Shown here: piece after piece, positions 1 to 38,717 of the stretch
How positions within the stretch are numbered: the stretch's first letter is position 1
Layout of the letters: each line of letters starts with the position of its first letter
Source: Lota lota
Taxonomy: Eukaryota > Chordata > Actinopteri > Gadiformes > Lotidae
Direction: 5' to 3'
DNA length: 64,000 bases
Assembly: GCA_026745465.1 (NCBI GenBank)
Contig: JACYXH010000007.1
Coordinates: 487,501-551,500 of the forward strand
Made by a program: the position numbers and the translations under genes
The notes under the pieces: model-generated
What the model was told of the DNA's origin: nothing
Seen by the model: the letters and a program-made list of their open reading frames with translations, nothing else
The model's database searches: none

Positions 1-1341
1 CAGTCTTTGGATTTGCATTTCAAAAACGAGCGGCACACAAGTGCGACGTGGAGTGACTGAGAGGCTGTGCAAGCCAGAAAAAATAATCTCTTCTTTTGAA
101 ACCGGGGATGAAAGGAAACCTCAGCAATTGCCCATGCACAGCTGTCAAAGCCAATAAAGGCAAGACAAATTATACCCTCTCTCTCGCTACAATTTAGATT
201 AATCCAGAAACTGGATTTACAAATAACGAAAACAAAAACTTAAGGAAAACCATACAACATCAAAAATCCTCTGTACCTAATCAAATATAAAATCGACTCA
301 AATTGAATGTATCAGATATTTTATTCCACTTGAAATATAACAACAAATCCACCAAAAAAATAAGTGGGATTATGTTCACAAAGAGGCAGAGATCAATTGG
401 CTGTTTTGCAGTTCAGGTTGAATCAATGTTGTTCAGCCTTCTTACGCTTTGACACACAAGAAGCAGCACCGGCCCATAGGATCAGTAGGAGCTGCCCACC
501 CCACCCACCCAAATAAATACATCACAACCCCCTTCGTACAAACACCCATCCATCGCTATAGCATGACGCTTCTAGTTTACCATCGGCGTAGCGGGCTAAC
601 ATGAAGCTAAGCTAAGGGAGGGCGCAAGGGCACCTTGGGACTTAAGGGGAGGTGGGAGGGTGCAGGGGTGGGGTTCAACGGCACTTGGGAATGAATGAGA
701 ATGGGGGAGAGTGGGAGGGAGAGGGGAGTTTTGCCATGCAAGAGCACTACTGTTTGTATGACTGAGAATGCTCTGCATGCGTAACGACAGCCAAAGGAGA
801 TGACATGCGACCTTGGAAGGCAGCGTTTGACCCTGAATGACCTTGAGAGCTAGTCTTTTGCCTCTTCAATCGCATGCGTTCCTTAATGACCCCCCCCCCC
901 CCCCCCCCCCCAGCCTTCCCCACCCCTACCCCCACCCCCCACCCCAGTGCTAGGCTAGTGCATCTTTAAGGGCATCTTAAGTACTCACTTTACCGCCATT
1001 TGGGCATTTTGGGATGTGAACATGTTTACGCTTGTTTGCCAGAGACTTGATCTGCCTGAAGTGACATAGGGGAAATGACTTGCCTTACTCTGATCTCTCC
1101 TCAAGCATCTTGTGCCCCCTCTCTCTCTCTCCCCCTCTCTCTCTCCACCCCTCTCTCTCTCCACCCTCCATGGTCTCTTTTTCCATCTTTCCCTTCACCT
1201 CCAATTCCCTCTCTTTCTACTCCTCCCATCCCATCCCCTCTCTCTATCTCCCCCTCCCATCCCCCTGTTTCTCTTACTGACACTCTCTCCATCTCCCTTT
1301 CGCTGCCTCTTTCTACATCCAATTCCTCCCCTCTATGACTT

Positions 1342-1345
<4 letters not shown>

Positions 1346-1418
<73 letters not shown>
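1346..1418 (+). repeat. (CT)n microsatellite
   Basis: About 36 uninterrupted CT units inside a longer CT-rich stretch in syt1 intron sequence. Confidence 0.97.
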
Positions 1419-1421
<3 letters not shown>

Positions 1422-1677
1422 CCTCAAAATTCACCCCACTATCACTCTCTTCGCTCTCCCACTCCCCTCTCTCTGTAGACCATCCATCCTTCAGAGAACC
1501 TTCCAACCCATCCAGGGCAGAGGGGTGGGGGAGGGCGGGAGAGTGGCGGGGGGAGGAGGGCGGGGGGAGGATGGGAGAGTCCATACTGCATATCACTGAG
1601 CATGTCTCGACCTTAACTGCTGTGGTGTGTTTTTTTCAAAGCGCTCGCTTCTCCCTTGTGCCCTCCCCCCCAATAGC

Positions 1678-1734
1678 CCTCCTCCTCCTCCTCCTCCTCC
1701 TCCTCCTCCTCCTCCTCCTCCTCCTCCTCCTCCC
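1678..1734 (+). repeat. (CTC)n trinucleotide array
   Basis: About 19 CTC units, ending in a CCCCCC-AAAAAA junction. Confidence 0.97.
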
Positions 1735-1968
1735 CCCAAAAAAAAGATGAAACAGTGAGGCAAGTGAGGGAGCCTTTCACAGGACACCCCCAAAAGGTTC
1801 AGCCGGCAAGGGCCCCCTCCTCCACCCCCAACCCCCAACGGGTGTCACTCGGTCGGTGGTCCGACCGTGGCGCCGGGGGGCCGGCTGGCTCTCTGGAGGG
1901 TCTCTCCAGGGACCGGGAGGCACGCGGGCGACACTCACGCGTCTGGGTGGGGGGTGTGTCTCCCCCAG

Positions 1969-28534
<26,566 letters not shown>

Positions 28535-28658
28535 GCAGAGGGGCCCCCACCTTTACATTGAGTGGACCCCCCCCCCCCCCCCCCCCCACCGAAAAAAAAA
28601 CTTGGCCCAAAACTGCACACTCCTCCCCTATTTTAGCCAGTATGTGTAAATACCTCAG

Positions 28659-28660
<2 letters not shown>

Positions 28661-28714
<54 letters not shown>
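28661..28714 (+). repeat. (TA)n microsatellite in probable syt1 3' UTR
   Basis: About 27 AT/TA units followed by a short CA stretch. Confidence 0.95.
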
Positions 28715-28723
<9 letters not shown>

Positions 28724-31700
28724 GGGTTTACTTAACACCCCCCTGCACACACGCACACAGACACACACACACACACACACTGATAAGCCACTCTGAGCGA
28801 GGCCCAGCCCCCACTGTGTGCACTGTGTGTATTCTGTCTCTTTTTAGCGGCCCCTATTCAATTGAATCCCATAAAAATCTTTGCGATCTTCTCCCTACTA
28901 TCCCACATTTTCTTTCCTTTTGGTTTAGTTTAGCTTGTGCTCCCCTCCACACGACACTTTCTTTCTAGCGATCAGTCGATCCTCTCTCTCAATCATTGTT
29001 GCCCAAGGCCACGCCCCTTATAACCCTGCCCCGCCCCTTCAAACCAAATGCCCTCTCCTTTTAAGCAATATGATGTGTATAGAAAACGCATGACTGAAAG
29101 TTAATTAATTGTACCACAGTTGTATATATATATATGTACGCAGACAAAAACTACATTTTTTGTTTATGTGTTTGTATGTTGTTAACCCATTTCGTAATCT
29201 GTGTATATCTAGATGTTTTTAATAAGATGTTCTATTTTAAATTATGTAAATGCAGATATAGAGGAAAGCCAATAATATATATATATATATAGATATATAT
29301 ATATATATAAATATAAATATATAACCCAGGATTTTAAAAAGTTCTAATTTATTGCATTCCATGAAAAAAGGGGATTTCCAACCTGCGAGATGTTAACGGA
29401 AAATATGGTGATAATGTAAAATAGGACGACATCTTACTCTAAGTTAGATGGAAGACAAAATCAATAAACACTTAATTAATAAGGAAAGACATAAAAGGCC
29501 ATACACTACTATGGTTCTGTGAAGTGAAAAACGAATTATGCTGCTGGGAATTATACAAGCACATGATTTCTGAAAACCTTTTTGTACTAATTTCTCAATT
29601 GGAGGACCTATTATGTTGAGTGCAACGTGCGTTGTTATCGGAAGGTTTATTAGGAGGTTTTATTTTGTCCATTTCGTTCCAAGGTCCGCTTCTTCAATGC
29701 GAAACAGTTTTCTCCGAAGGCCATCTTTTACTTCTACAGGGTTGCCTTTGTCTTTTTTTCATTAGAAAAGATAAAACAATGTATCAAGTAACTCCTTTAT
29801 TTCCTGTTGACCCTACAGAAACATACCCTGTAAGAGGAAAAAAAAAGAAATAGCACCAAGCTGTAGCCATTGTGTCCTTATGCTTGTTTAACAAGATTTT
29901 GTTGACTGCTTCACTTTCAACAACGGTGGCCATGTTGGAAGTGTGTCTCACTCGCGTTCAGGCTCTGGTCCAAGGCTCCGTGAAGGAGAATAAAAACACA
30001 TGTTTTGAGATATTTCAACAATTTTTTTAGAGCAACTCAACGTCAAACTATTTTTTAAGTAAACTGCATGATTTTTTTTACAATATTTACAAAGAAAAAC
30101 GGCGAGGATCGGGGGTTAGTTCTTCTGTAGACACCGCGGGGCGGTCTTTTCTGACACACATCCCTCTGCCTTCAATTAAGATGAACGCTTTGAATCGTGT
30201 TTTGTTTCTGGAGAGAGACCAGAGCGGTCAATATTTGACTGATATTGACAGACGGGAAGTTAGTTTATGAACACTGCCATTTTTAAACCGGAGGTGACCT
30301 TGTGTGTCTCTCCATGCCAGCTCTCGCTAGCTCGTAGGGTGTAGCTTTTTGGTTTATCGGGAACAATATGTTTGGCTGCCACAGTTAGCCTGAACAGCAA
30401 AACAGCAGTCTTTGCGTTGCGTTGCCTTCTCAAAGTGACAATAGAGCTAGCCATGTCTTCACTGCCAATCTTAATCTTTTTTGTGGCTGCCGTTTTGCAC
30501 TTGTGTCTTTAGCTTGTTGACTTCCCCTTCACTTTGGGCTATCGGTGGGCTTGGAGTCAGGCCACATTGCAGGGTGTATGGCGTGAACCCGGGGGCGTAC
30601 AAAGCTCTCAGTCGGCCAGTGTTACCGTAACACACGAAAGCGGTTTATTAATTCTTTGGGCCGGCAGCAGCAACCACAACAACAACTGGTTATCGTTGGC
30701 GCATGGATGGAAAAGCTGACCCAACCCTAAAAGGAATTGGTATACATTAAGCGAATATATTAGTCCATTGTGTCCTTTTTACTACGGGTCAAATCACTTG
30801 CATTTAAAAAAGAAATGGAATATGTTTTGATCCATGAAAACCATGACGTCTCTTACCTTGGAGGAACCTCTTGCGTATACTCGATGCTAGCTTCGAGGAG
30901 TTTCTAAATGTTTTTCAATGTTATTGTGTAGTGGGATAGCACTATTATGAAAAAAAAAACAATTAAAAAAAAGCTACTTGTCATTCCATAGGCGTCTCTC
31001 ACCGGGGACTGCTTTGTGTATCACTGTGACTGCCGTGTGTGCTTAGAGACGTAGACTTTATCAGTAGGTAGTCCACCAGTCTGTTCCGTAGTGATGTTGT
31101 AGCGTTTGACGCCATCAAAGCCTCCTGTTCCCCCAGCGCCCCCCTCTACATGCAGTCAGAAAGAAGAGCGCCAAGTTGGCCAGGTTGATAATACTAGTCC
31201 ACCCCCCACACCCCAACACCAACCACCCCAAAAACAGAAAATATATCAATTTGAACAAACTTGCGAAAGAGCAAATCATTTGAGGCGGGAATTTTGTGCG
31301 CGTGAGAATGGGCCGCTTCACACAGCATTCAGTTCAGCACTGTGCAATACTTGTAGGCTCATCCTGTGGTTGAAACATGGTTGGCGATGGCCATGAGTTA
31401 AAATGAATGAAAGAAGGAAAAATAGATGAATATAAATTAATAATAAGAATATTTAGTTTGAGAGATGTTTCAACTTTTGAGATGTTTGAAAAACAGCACT
31501 TTTTTTGAAAGGATTTGTTTTGTGTTCATTCATTTTTTCTTTGTTTATTTGCGTATTTTTAACCATGCTACAATTTTCTTCTTACACACAGGTCCAGCAT
31601 AAGTGGTTTCAGGGAGTTTTAGAAAAACAACCAAAACTAGACGAATTGGTCTTGGAATCTCCTCCTTAAAAAAAAAAATACTGTGTATATATCTCCATCA

Positions 31701-32890
31701 ATGTGTCCAGTATGTATATCTGAACGAAATATAAATGACTGAATATACAGTAATCATCAGTCTTATGATTGTAGTTATTCAATCTCCTAGAAATATGTTA
31801 TTATGTCTCACCATACTGCTCGTGTGGTCTCCACCATGTTTTTTAAACAAAAAAACATGTTTTTTGGTTTTGTTTCTTATTGAATACCCTTTTATATTTG
31901 AGACAAATCTCAGAATGTACATTATGGACTGTGTGTTGGTGTAGATTCTAGATGGTGTTCAGTCTAGGTGTACTTTGCACTTTTTGTTATTTATATATAT
32001 ATAATATATATATATATGATTTGGGGTTAATATTGTTATGACATTTCTTTTAAAAGCCCCTTCCTCGCTCTAAACAAACATTTTCACAGCCGTTTCAGTA
32101 CATGAAACAACAAATTGATGGATGAATATTTTATTTGACATCTTTGCTTTAAAGTGGATATAGTCAGTACAAGTTCGGATACAAGATGTGTCTACATCTC
32201 GGACGGCCTAAATCACTCGATATCTCGAAGTTCCCACATAGAAAATTGTACCTCCGATATATATAATATGTGTGTGTGTGTGTGTGTGTGTGTAAACGTT
32301 ATCAGGGATTTCAGTTACGGGCAGCATTGCAGAACCCATCGGATCGTGAGGTGTGTGGAACTATACGACACAACAAAAAAGCCATTACCTGCACTGAAAT
32401 GCAATGCTACTCTCATAATGGTTTCCTACCAAAGTACGCAAATGCATAATCGAACCGCACAAACCGCTGCTCCCCCCCCCCCCCCCCCCCCCCCCAAGGC
32501 AAACCTTATCAAACCATCCCTGCGACCAGGATCCCCTCGAAATGGCAAAAGGCCAACGAGCCAAACACTTAACCCCTTTCCAAGACAAAGCTGTGTAAAG
32601 TATTAGAATCTGATGCTGTAGATCGATCCTAGTTGCCTTTGTGTATATCAACTGCCTGCTTGAGTATTTGTGTGTGAAAACCTTTTTCTCTGTAATCTCT
32701 CTGTAGAAACTGTTTGGGGTGTTTTTTCCTCTCCCGCAGCGAATGCGGGCTGCCGGCGGTTATATTTGCGGTGTATCCCTTCATTTTCTTTCTCGACGAG
32801 GTGTTTTACTGTTTCGTTTCACTTTGTGTAGTGATTCACTCTGTGGAGTTTTCTGACTGTTGTTATATAACTTCATATACACAAATGATC

Positions 32891-32896
32891 AATAAA
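32891..32896 (+). promoter_or_regulatory. Candidate distal poly(A) signal of syt1
   Basis: Canonical AATAAA followed within about 15 bases by T/GT-rich sequence. It is the last hexamer before the intergenic repeat complex. Confidence 0.45.
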
Positions 32897-33177
32897 ATGT
32901 TTTATTTCCTGTTGATACAGAAACTGTTCCTGTCATGTGTTTGTCCGTTGGTGCACGATACATTCACGTTGACATTTTAAATGTAATATGTAAAATTGTC
33001 CACTCTGCATGTATAATAAGTATATGAAGTAGAGTACTAAACAAACCTAGAACTGACTTGATAACCTAGTTCAATCCCCAGTGACTTCCCAAGTCAAATA
33101 GTCCACTTTTCTAATAAGGCAAGTTTACAACCAATGCTGGCCACTGTCAGGCAATGTCAATGTCAGACTAAGCTCAG

Positions 33178-33372
33178 TATGTATGTATGTATGTATGTAT
33201 GTATGTATGTATGTATGTATGTATGTATGTATGTATGTATGTATGTACTGTATGTACTGTATGTACTGTATGTATGTATGTATGTATGTATGTATGTATG
33301 TATGTATGTATAAATGTATGTATAAATGTATGTATGTATAAATGTATATATAAATGTATGCATGTATGTATG
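33178..33372 (+). repeat. (GTAT)n tetranucleotide array
   Basis: About 195 bases of GTAT units with three ACTGTATGT variants in the middle and TATAAATG variants toward the end. Confidence 0.97.
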
Positions 33373-33390
33373 AGAGGCCATTTAGGCCAC

Positions 33391-33578
33391 ATCATCATAC
33401 TCTCTCATTCACTATCATACTCTCACAAATACTACCATTCTCTCTTCTCTCTCACATTATCAAACTCTCACACAATATCATACTCTCTTCTCTCTCACAT
33501 TATCATACTCTCGCACACACTATCATACTCTTACACACTATCATACTCTCGCACACACTATCATACTCTCGCACACAT
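33391..33578 (+). repeat. TATCATACTCTCNCACAC minisatellite (left arm)
   Basis: About ten degenerate units built around ATCATACTCTC. They are the reverse complement of the array at 33804-34263. Confidence 0.93.
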
Positions 33579-33606
33579 GATCAGTCATATATGTATGTAT
33601 ATATGT

Positions 33607-33735
33607 ATCCTACCGTTTCATCTCTAATGTATGTATGTATGATGACGATAATTGTGATGTGAACTTTTCATACCATTTCATCTCGTGTGTATGTGTACGT
33701 ATGATGACGATAATCGTGATCTGAAATTGTCATAG
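33607..33735 (+). repeat. 62-bp direct duplication in loop of inverted repeat
   Basis: Two copies share TTTCATCTC, then GTATGATGACGATAATNGTGAT and CATA at the end of each copy. A partial third copy follows. Confidence 0.85.
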
Positions 33736-33803
33736 TTTCATCTTTAATGTATGGTTGTACATACATACATAAGAGATGAAACGGTATGACAATTTCATAC
33801 CTA

Positions 33804-34263
33804 GTGTGTGTGAGAGAGAATGATAGTGTGAGAGAGAATGATAGTGTGAGAGAGATTATGATAGTGTGAGAGAGAGTATGATAGTGTGAGAGAGTATGAT
33901 AGTGTGAGAGAGAGTATGATAGTGTGAGAGAGAGAGTATGATAGTGTGAGAGAGAGAGTATGATAGTGTGAGAGAGTATGATAGTGTGAGAGAGAGAGTA
34001 TGATAGTGTGAGAGAGAGAGTATGATAGTGTGAGAGAGAGAGTAGGATAGTGTGAGAGAGAGTATGATAGTGTGAGAGAGTATGATAGTGCGTGTGAGAG
34101 AGTATGATAGTGTGAGAGAGAATGATAGTGTGAGAGAGTATGATAGTGGGAGAGAGTATGATAGTGTGAGAGAGAGTATGATAGTGTGAGAGAGAGTATG
34201 ACAGTGTGAGAGAGAGAGTATGATAGTGCGTGTATGAGAGTATGATAGTGCATGTGAGAGAGT
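33804..34263 (+). repeat. GAGAGTATGATAGTGTGAG minisatellite (right arm)
   Basis: About 22 units of 17-25 bases centred on GTATGATAGTGTGAGAG over 460 bases, complementary to the left arm at 33391-33578. Confidence 0.95.
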
Positions 34264-34274
34264 ACGTATGTATA

Positions 34275-34620
34275 AATGAGTTGCACCCAGGTCTCCAGAG
34301 ATGATAAACAACAGCTAGCGCTGCTGTGCTGTGAAGACACTGGCTATAACCTGGTAAGGGGTTATAATTTGCATTACAAATCACATGACCTCTTCACATT
34401 TTCCTAAGTTAATTTCATTAGGTCTCCATGAAGAGACCCCCCCCCAGCCCGGTTATGAACTCAAGTCTCCATAGCCGATTACCCACAGCTCTCTCAACTG
34501 CGCCTCTGAGACACTGGCTATGATCTGGTCGGAGTTTCACATGACATCATTACATGTCCTAAATCCCATCATTATATTAGGTTTGCATGGAAACTGCCTT
34601 CGCCTGGCGACTCCAGACAC
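34275..34620 (+). repeat. Diverged tandem duplication
   Basis: GACACTGGCTATRAYCTGGT followed by CACATGAC occurs twice (near 34337 and 34511), with similar CAAGTCTCCA/CCAGGTCTCCA sequence before each. The copies are much diverged, so the boundaries are approximate. Confidence 0.55.
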
Positions 34621-35813
34621 ACACGCACACACACTCACACGTAGGCACACACACACACACGTAGGCACGCACACACACAAGCACTTGTTGTCATAGCAAC
34701 CTTTATTCATATCAAAAAATATTTAATGTTTATCTTTTAATTTAACACCAGCAGTTCTCAAAGCTAAAAGCAGCGATCGGTATCATTTAGCTTCTGGTTA
34801 GCAACATACACATGCTTTCCCTGTAGTCTATACACACAACAATACACTGGCAATACACTGGACCAATCAACACCAGGTCTGATGCCCAGCACCAATCACA
34901 ACCTCAGATCTCATGCCCCGAACCAATCAACAACCCCAGACATACGTTGATTGATGAAAAAAGAGTCTGCAGAAAGCCAGATGGATTGCACCTGAATAAA
35001 CACAGTGTGCTGATGTACTCCTTGATGCTGCTGATTCAGCTGTCACTCTCAGACCCTCTTCACACCCTGTGACCTTCGATCTCATACCTATAAATAAATT
35101 AATAAATTAATATATATATGTATATATTTATGTATTGATGTATATGTATTACATTATTTCATAAGTGGTTGTAATGTATATTCAAAGCTCTAAGCTTATG
35201 ATGATGATATAGCCGATTGTAGCTTATTGTAACTTATTTGTCAATCGAGAGCTATTTCATAGTTTATCCACTAGATGTCATGATTTAACCATTATGTATA
35301 GACTCAGAAGTACATTAAATTTTAAATCCAGTGTTACAATCCATGAGTTATTAACGGTTTTCAATATTTAAATATACGTTCTAAAATTGTTCAAGGGAGT
35401 ACAAGAATAGTTTTGAAGTTCTATGAAAAGTGTAATTTATATACAGATTTGTGACATGCTTTACATTTGGTTATTTTCATTTGTGTGTTTTTCATTTATT
35501 GTATTCCTTTATTTCCTTATTAGTGGAAGACTAATTTAGCTATTGCATGCGTGCATCCCTGAAAAAGACTATGTAGTCTAATTCTGCAGTATTTACAAAG
35601 CTTTTACTTTTGGCATTACAATAGAAGACTCTTACTTTGAAGAGAACCCTGAGCAATAAATGCGGAAGTGGACTCTTGGTTACTGCGCATGTTGCTGCGG
35701 AGTTCAGTGCTAGTTTGACAGCTCCAGCTAGTTTGTTCTCAACGGCGGTCTTATCCTGTACTGGTTTTCCTCTCGGTTTCTTATACTTCTGAAGTTGCCG
35801 TATCGCTGCGAAC

Positions 35814-38717
35814 ATGCTCTCCTACATCCTTGGCGTGAGTATAAACCAAACGAGCGGTGAAGCCGCCCTTCATCAGCTAATGTAACCTTTAGCCTGGTTG
35901 GCTAACTTAAGTTTTGCAGGCTTAACGTTATATATGAGGGGCGGTTCTCCCCCCCCCCCCCCCCCAAAAAAAGTGCGATGACTCAGTTCCCCCTGTACTG
36001 TTAAATACACCACCAGGGGATTGTTTATTCGGGTTGGGGGTCATCCTGCGTGTGAGTGCACCACACCCAACATGGAGTAGACGTTCAATCGGTTTCAACA
36101 AGTCCCCTGACTTGAGTCATCCGCTTGTTTCCCTCGGCAGCTGCTCCGAGGAGGATGGGACGGCATCATCCGCCTTCTGTTCAGCATCTTCTCCTCCAAA
36201 CGGAGAGCTGCGATCACACTAGAAGACCCCAACATCAAGTATGCCCTGCGACTCCTAGACAAACAGGTAACCCCTCCTGCATTTAAGATTACACGTAGGC
36301 TACTTTTGTTTTTTACACGTATACATGAGCGTGCCACAGCAGACATGACATGGATGAGGATTTACAGGGCCCCTGTTCTACCACTAGGTCTGAGTGTGAT
36401 CGGCCATTATATTGGATAGCTCATTCCACCAGCCTAGCGTTACCCAGTGGACTGTAGCAACGGTTACCTGGCCATCATACATCTATCTGGGTGGACACTC
36501 CCGACTTGTGATGTCCCTGTGTCACAGGGCAGGGCCGATTTTGAAACGTCTTGTAATGGCTAATCACACTCAAAGCTGGTGGTAAAATGGCCCTTTAAGC
36601 AAGAATACGAAAAACAAAAAGATGTTGATAATAGGACTAGCGAACCGCTCATGTACATTAGCGGTGTGTATATCAAGAGCTTTTATTTTTTTCTGTGCAA
36701 GTTGCCATCGAACCAAACCAACATTGGTGTTTTTTGTTCTCGCAGATTGTGAGTCATGACACCAGGAAGTTTCGCTTCGCGCTGCCCAGCGCCGACCACG
36801 TCCTTGGGCTCCCCATCGGTTGGTCCCAGTTAAAGCGTGTGACGTTCTGTTGTTTTGAGCCAGCAGCCCGCCGAGCTAATGACAATCTTGTAAAACATTG
36901 TATTTTTTGCTTTTCTTTTACCAGGGCAGCACATTTACCTGTCCGCCAAAATTGACGGCAAACTGGTGGTGCGTCCGTACACACCGGTGTCCAGCGACGA
37001 CGACAAGGGCTGCGTCGACTTGGTCATCAAGGTGTGTGCTCACCCTCCTCTGCATCACCATGGCAACCAGCGATGACCGATTTATTCAGATTTAGTTCCT
37101 AGATTATAAGGAACAAAGGATAGATTGATGGTCACGGGTGTACGGTGTTGGACCCCATTAAACAGTTTAAAGGAGACACAAAACAAAATTATTAAATTAG
37201 TTTGGCCCTCTTCCCAGATTTACTTCAAAGATGTCCATCCCAAATTTCCCGAGGGTGGGAAGATGAGTCAGTACTTGGAGAGCCTCAAGCTCAACGACGC
37301 CATCGACTTCCGCGGACCCAGCGGCCTTCTGGTCTACAAAGGCAAAGGTGAGCTTGCCAATGCCTTCTAGCTAACAAGTTAAATCATTTTGCTTACTTCA
37401 TTAGCTTAATCTCCTAGCCTACAGCTTAGCTTACTCCAATATCTTACACAAATAGGCTAACCTCATCTTTTTCTACTAGTTTACTCCCCGAGCTGGTTCG
37501 ACTACTAGCCTACTTGGGTTTACTCTACTAGCTCACTCTCCTAGCTTACGCCGTTAGCTTATTCTTCTAGCCTAGCTTCCTATGATCCCCACAGTAAATG
37601 GCCCACCCTTCTCTATGTCTATCTGTGTCTCTCAGGATCATTTGCCATCCAGGCAGAAAAGAAGACTCCCGCAGTCACCAAGAAAGCCAGACAGCTGGGC
37701 TTGATCGCTGGAGGAACCGGTAAGCTGACCATGGCATTCCTTCAAGTGTGTAGTCACTATCAAGAGTAAAGAACCGTTGATGAATGACGGTTTGGATGTC
37801 ACATTGTGATGATGTGTGGGGTAGGGATCACCCCCATGCTGCAGATCATCACGGCCATCATGAAGGATCCCCAGGACCCCACCGTGTGCCACCTGCTGTT
37901 CGCTAACCAGGTGAGGTGAACTCAAAAGGAGTTAGGCATATGTAATGGAACCCTGATGTTCTGATGCCTGTAGCTACTCTACTGCGTACTTGTTGGGGGT
38001 TGTGACGGACAGTTGTGTGACTGGTACAATATTGATTGTATGCTTTGATTGTTCCTGGTCACACCCATAAAACGGATCAAAGCATCTGCCAAATGACTAA
38101 ATGTTAATATTAGTTTTGTGAATGTGATGTGAATGTTTTGACCTCGAATCAGCTGATCCTTTCGTTACAGACGAGATTTACGTCTAACAACCCCGTCATT
38201 CCTTTTTTATTTATTTTTTTCTCATGCGCTCACAGACTGAGAAGGACATCTTGCTTCGGCCAGAGCTGGAGGAGATCCAGGCCAACCACCCCGACCGCTT
38301 CAAGTTGTGGTTCACCCTAGACCAACCCCCCAGCGGTAAGCTCCTCCCCAATGACCCTTAAAGGTGCACTCACTCAAGCAACCGCTGAGGGTGAAGTTAT
38401 GTTCCTCGCAGCACTCCGCTCGCCCTGCTCTCGTCGCTCTGGAGGCGTTTCGTATTTACCTGTGGCTTTACTTTTCTATGTCAACATTGCAGTTAAGTCT
38501 GTGTAGATACAGAGGTGTAACTGTTTGAACCTGTTGCATTCCAGACTGGGATTACAGTGAAGGCTTCATCAGTGAGGACATGATCCGTGACCACCTGCCC
38601 GGCCCCAGTGAAGACGCTCTGATCCTGATGTGCGGACCCCCACCCATGGTGCAGTTCGCCTGCAACCCAAACCTGGACAAAGTGGGCCATTCCAGTAGCC
38701 AAAGGTTTATCTTCTAG
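35814..38717 (+). CDS. cyb5r3: NADH-cytochrome b5 reductase (CYB5R3-like), complete
   Basis: A membrane-associated FAD enzyme that passes electrons from NADH to cytochrome b5, feeding fatty-acid desaturation and haem-protein reduction. Nine exons: 35814-35834, 36141-36266, 36746-36818, 36925-37031, 37218-37347, 37636-37719, 37825-37910, 38236-38335 and 38545-38717, totalling 299 residues (human CYB5R3 has 301). Visible motifs: FAD-binding [10 protein letters not shown] from about residue 90, [15 protein letters not shown]-binding AGGTGITPMLQ near 177-187, and MCGPPPMVQ near 271. Sequence resembles CYB5R3 more than CYB5R1 or CYB5R2, but a paralogue is possible. The first exon is only 21 bases (MLSYILG) and lacks the Gly2 myristoylation signal of the mammalian membrane form. 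Residues 8-26 form a weakly hydrophobic anchor. The start is the only in-frame ATG joining exon 2; an undetected alternative first exon is possible. Confidence 0.93.

Larger units (their letters stand above)
1..1968 (+). other. syt1 upstream intron sequence, no exon found
   Basis: I see no transmembrane or lumenal synaptotagmin exon here, so the stretch is taken as intron. It holds a poly(C) run near 889-911, CT-rich sequence from about 1110, a (CT)n array at 1346-1418, G-rich sequence at 1520-1575 and a CTC trinucleotide array at 1678-1734. Confidence 0.7.
28535..32920 (+). other. syt1: Probable syt1 3' UTR
   Basis: AT-rich sequence after the syt1 stop with no supported coding region. AATAAA hexamers occur at 29463, 29989 and 32891. 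Long 3' UTRs are known for synaptotagmin-1 transcripts, so the last hexamer is a plausible distal site. It contains poly(C) near 28567-28588, (TA)n at 28661-28714 and 29275-29325, (GT)n near 32270 and poly(C) near 32473-32495. The true 3' end is inferred. Confidence 0.5.
32921..35813. other. Intergenic region syt1-cyb5r3
   Basis: No gene is seen. The first 1.3 kb is dominated by a GTAT tetranucleotide array and an inverted pair of minisatellites (33178-34263). After that come a diverged duplicated segment (about 34270-34620), short CA-rich sequence near 34620-34680, and AT-rich unique sequence up to the cyb5r3 start. Confidence 0.7.

Noticed and set aside
33668-34384. 238-codon open frame on the minus strand
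   Set aside because: Produced by the GATAGTGTGAGAGA minisatellite, which is open in three frames; no start context or homology.
35814-38717. Assignment as CYB5R2 or CYB5R1
   Set aside because: [22 protein letters not shown] and [11 protein letters not shown] match CYB5R3 best; kept as a caveat because the N terminus is not CYB5R3-like.
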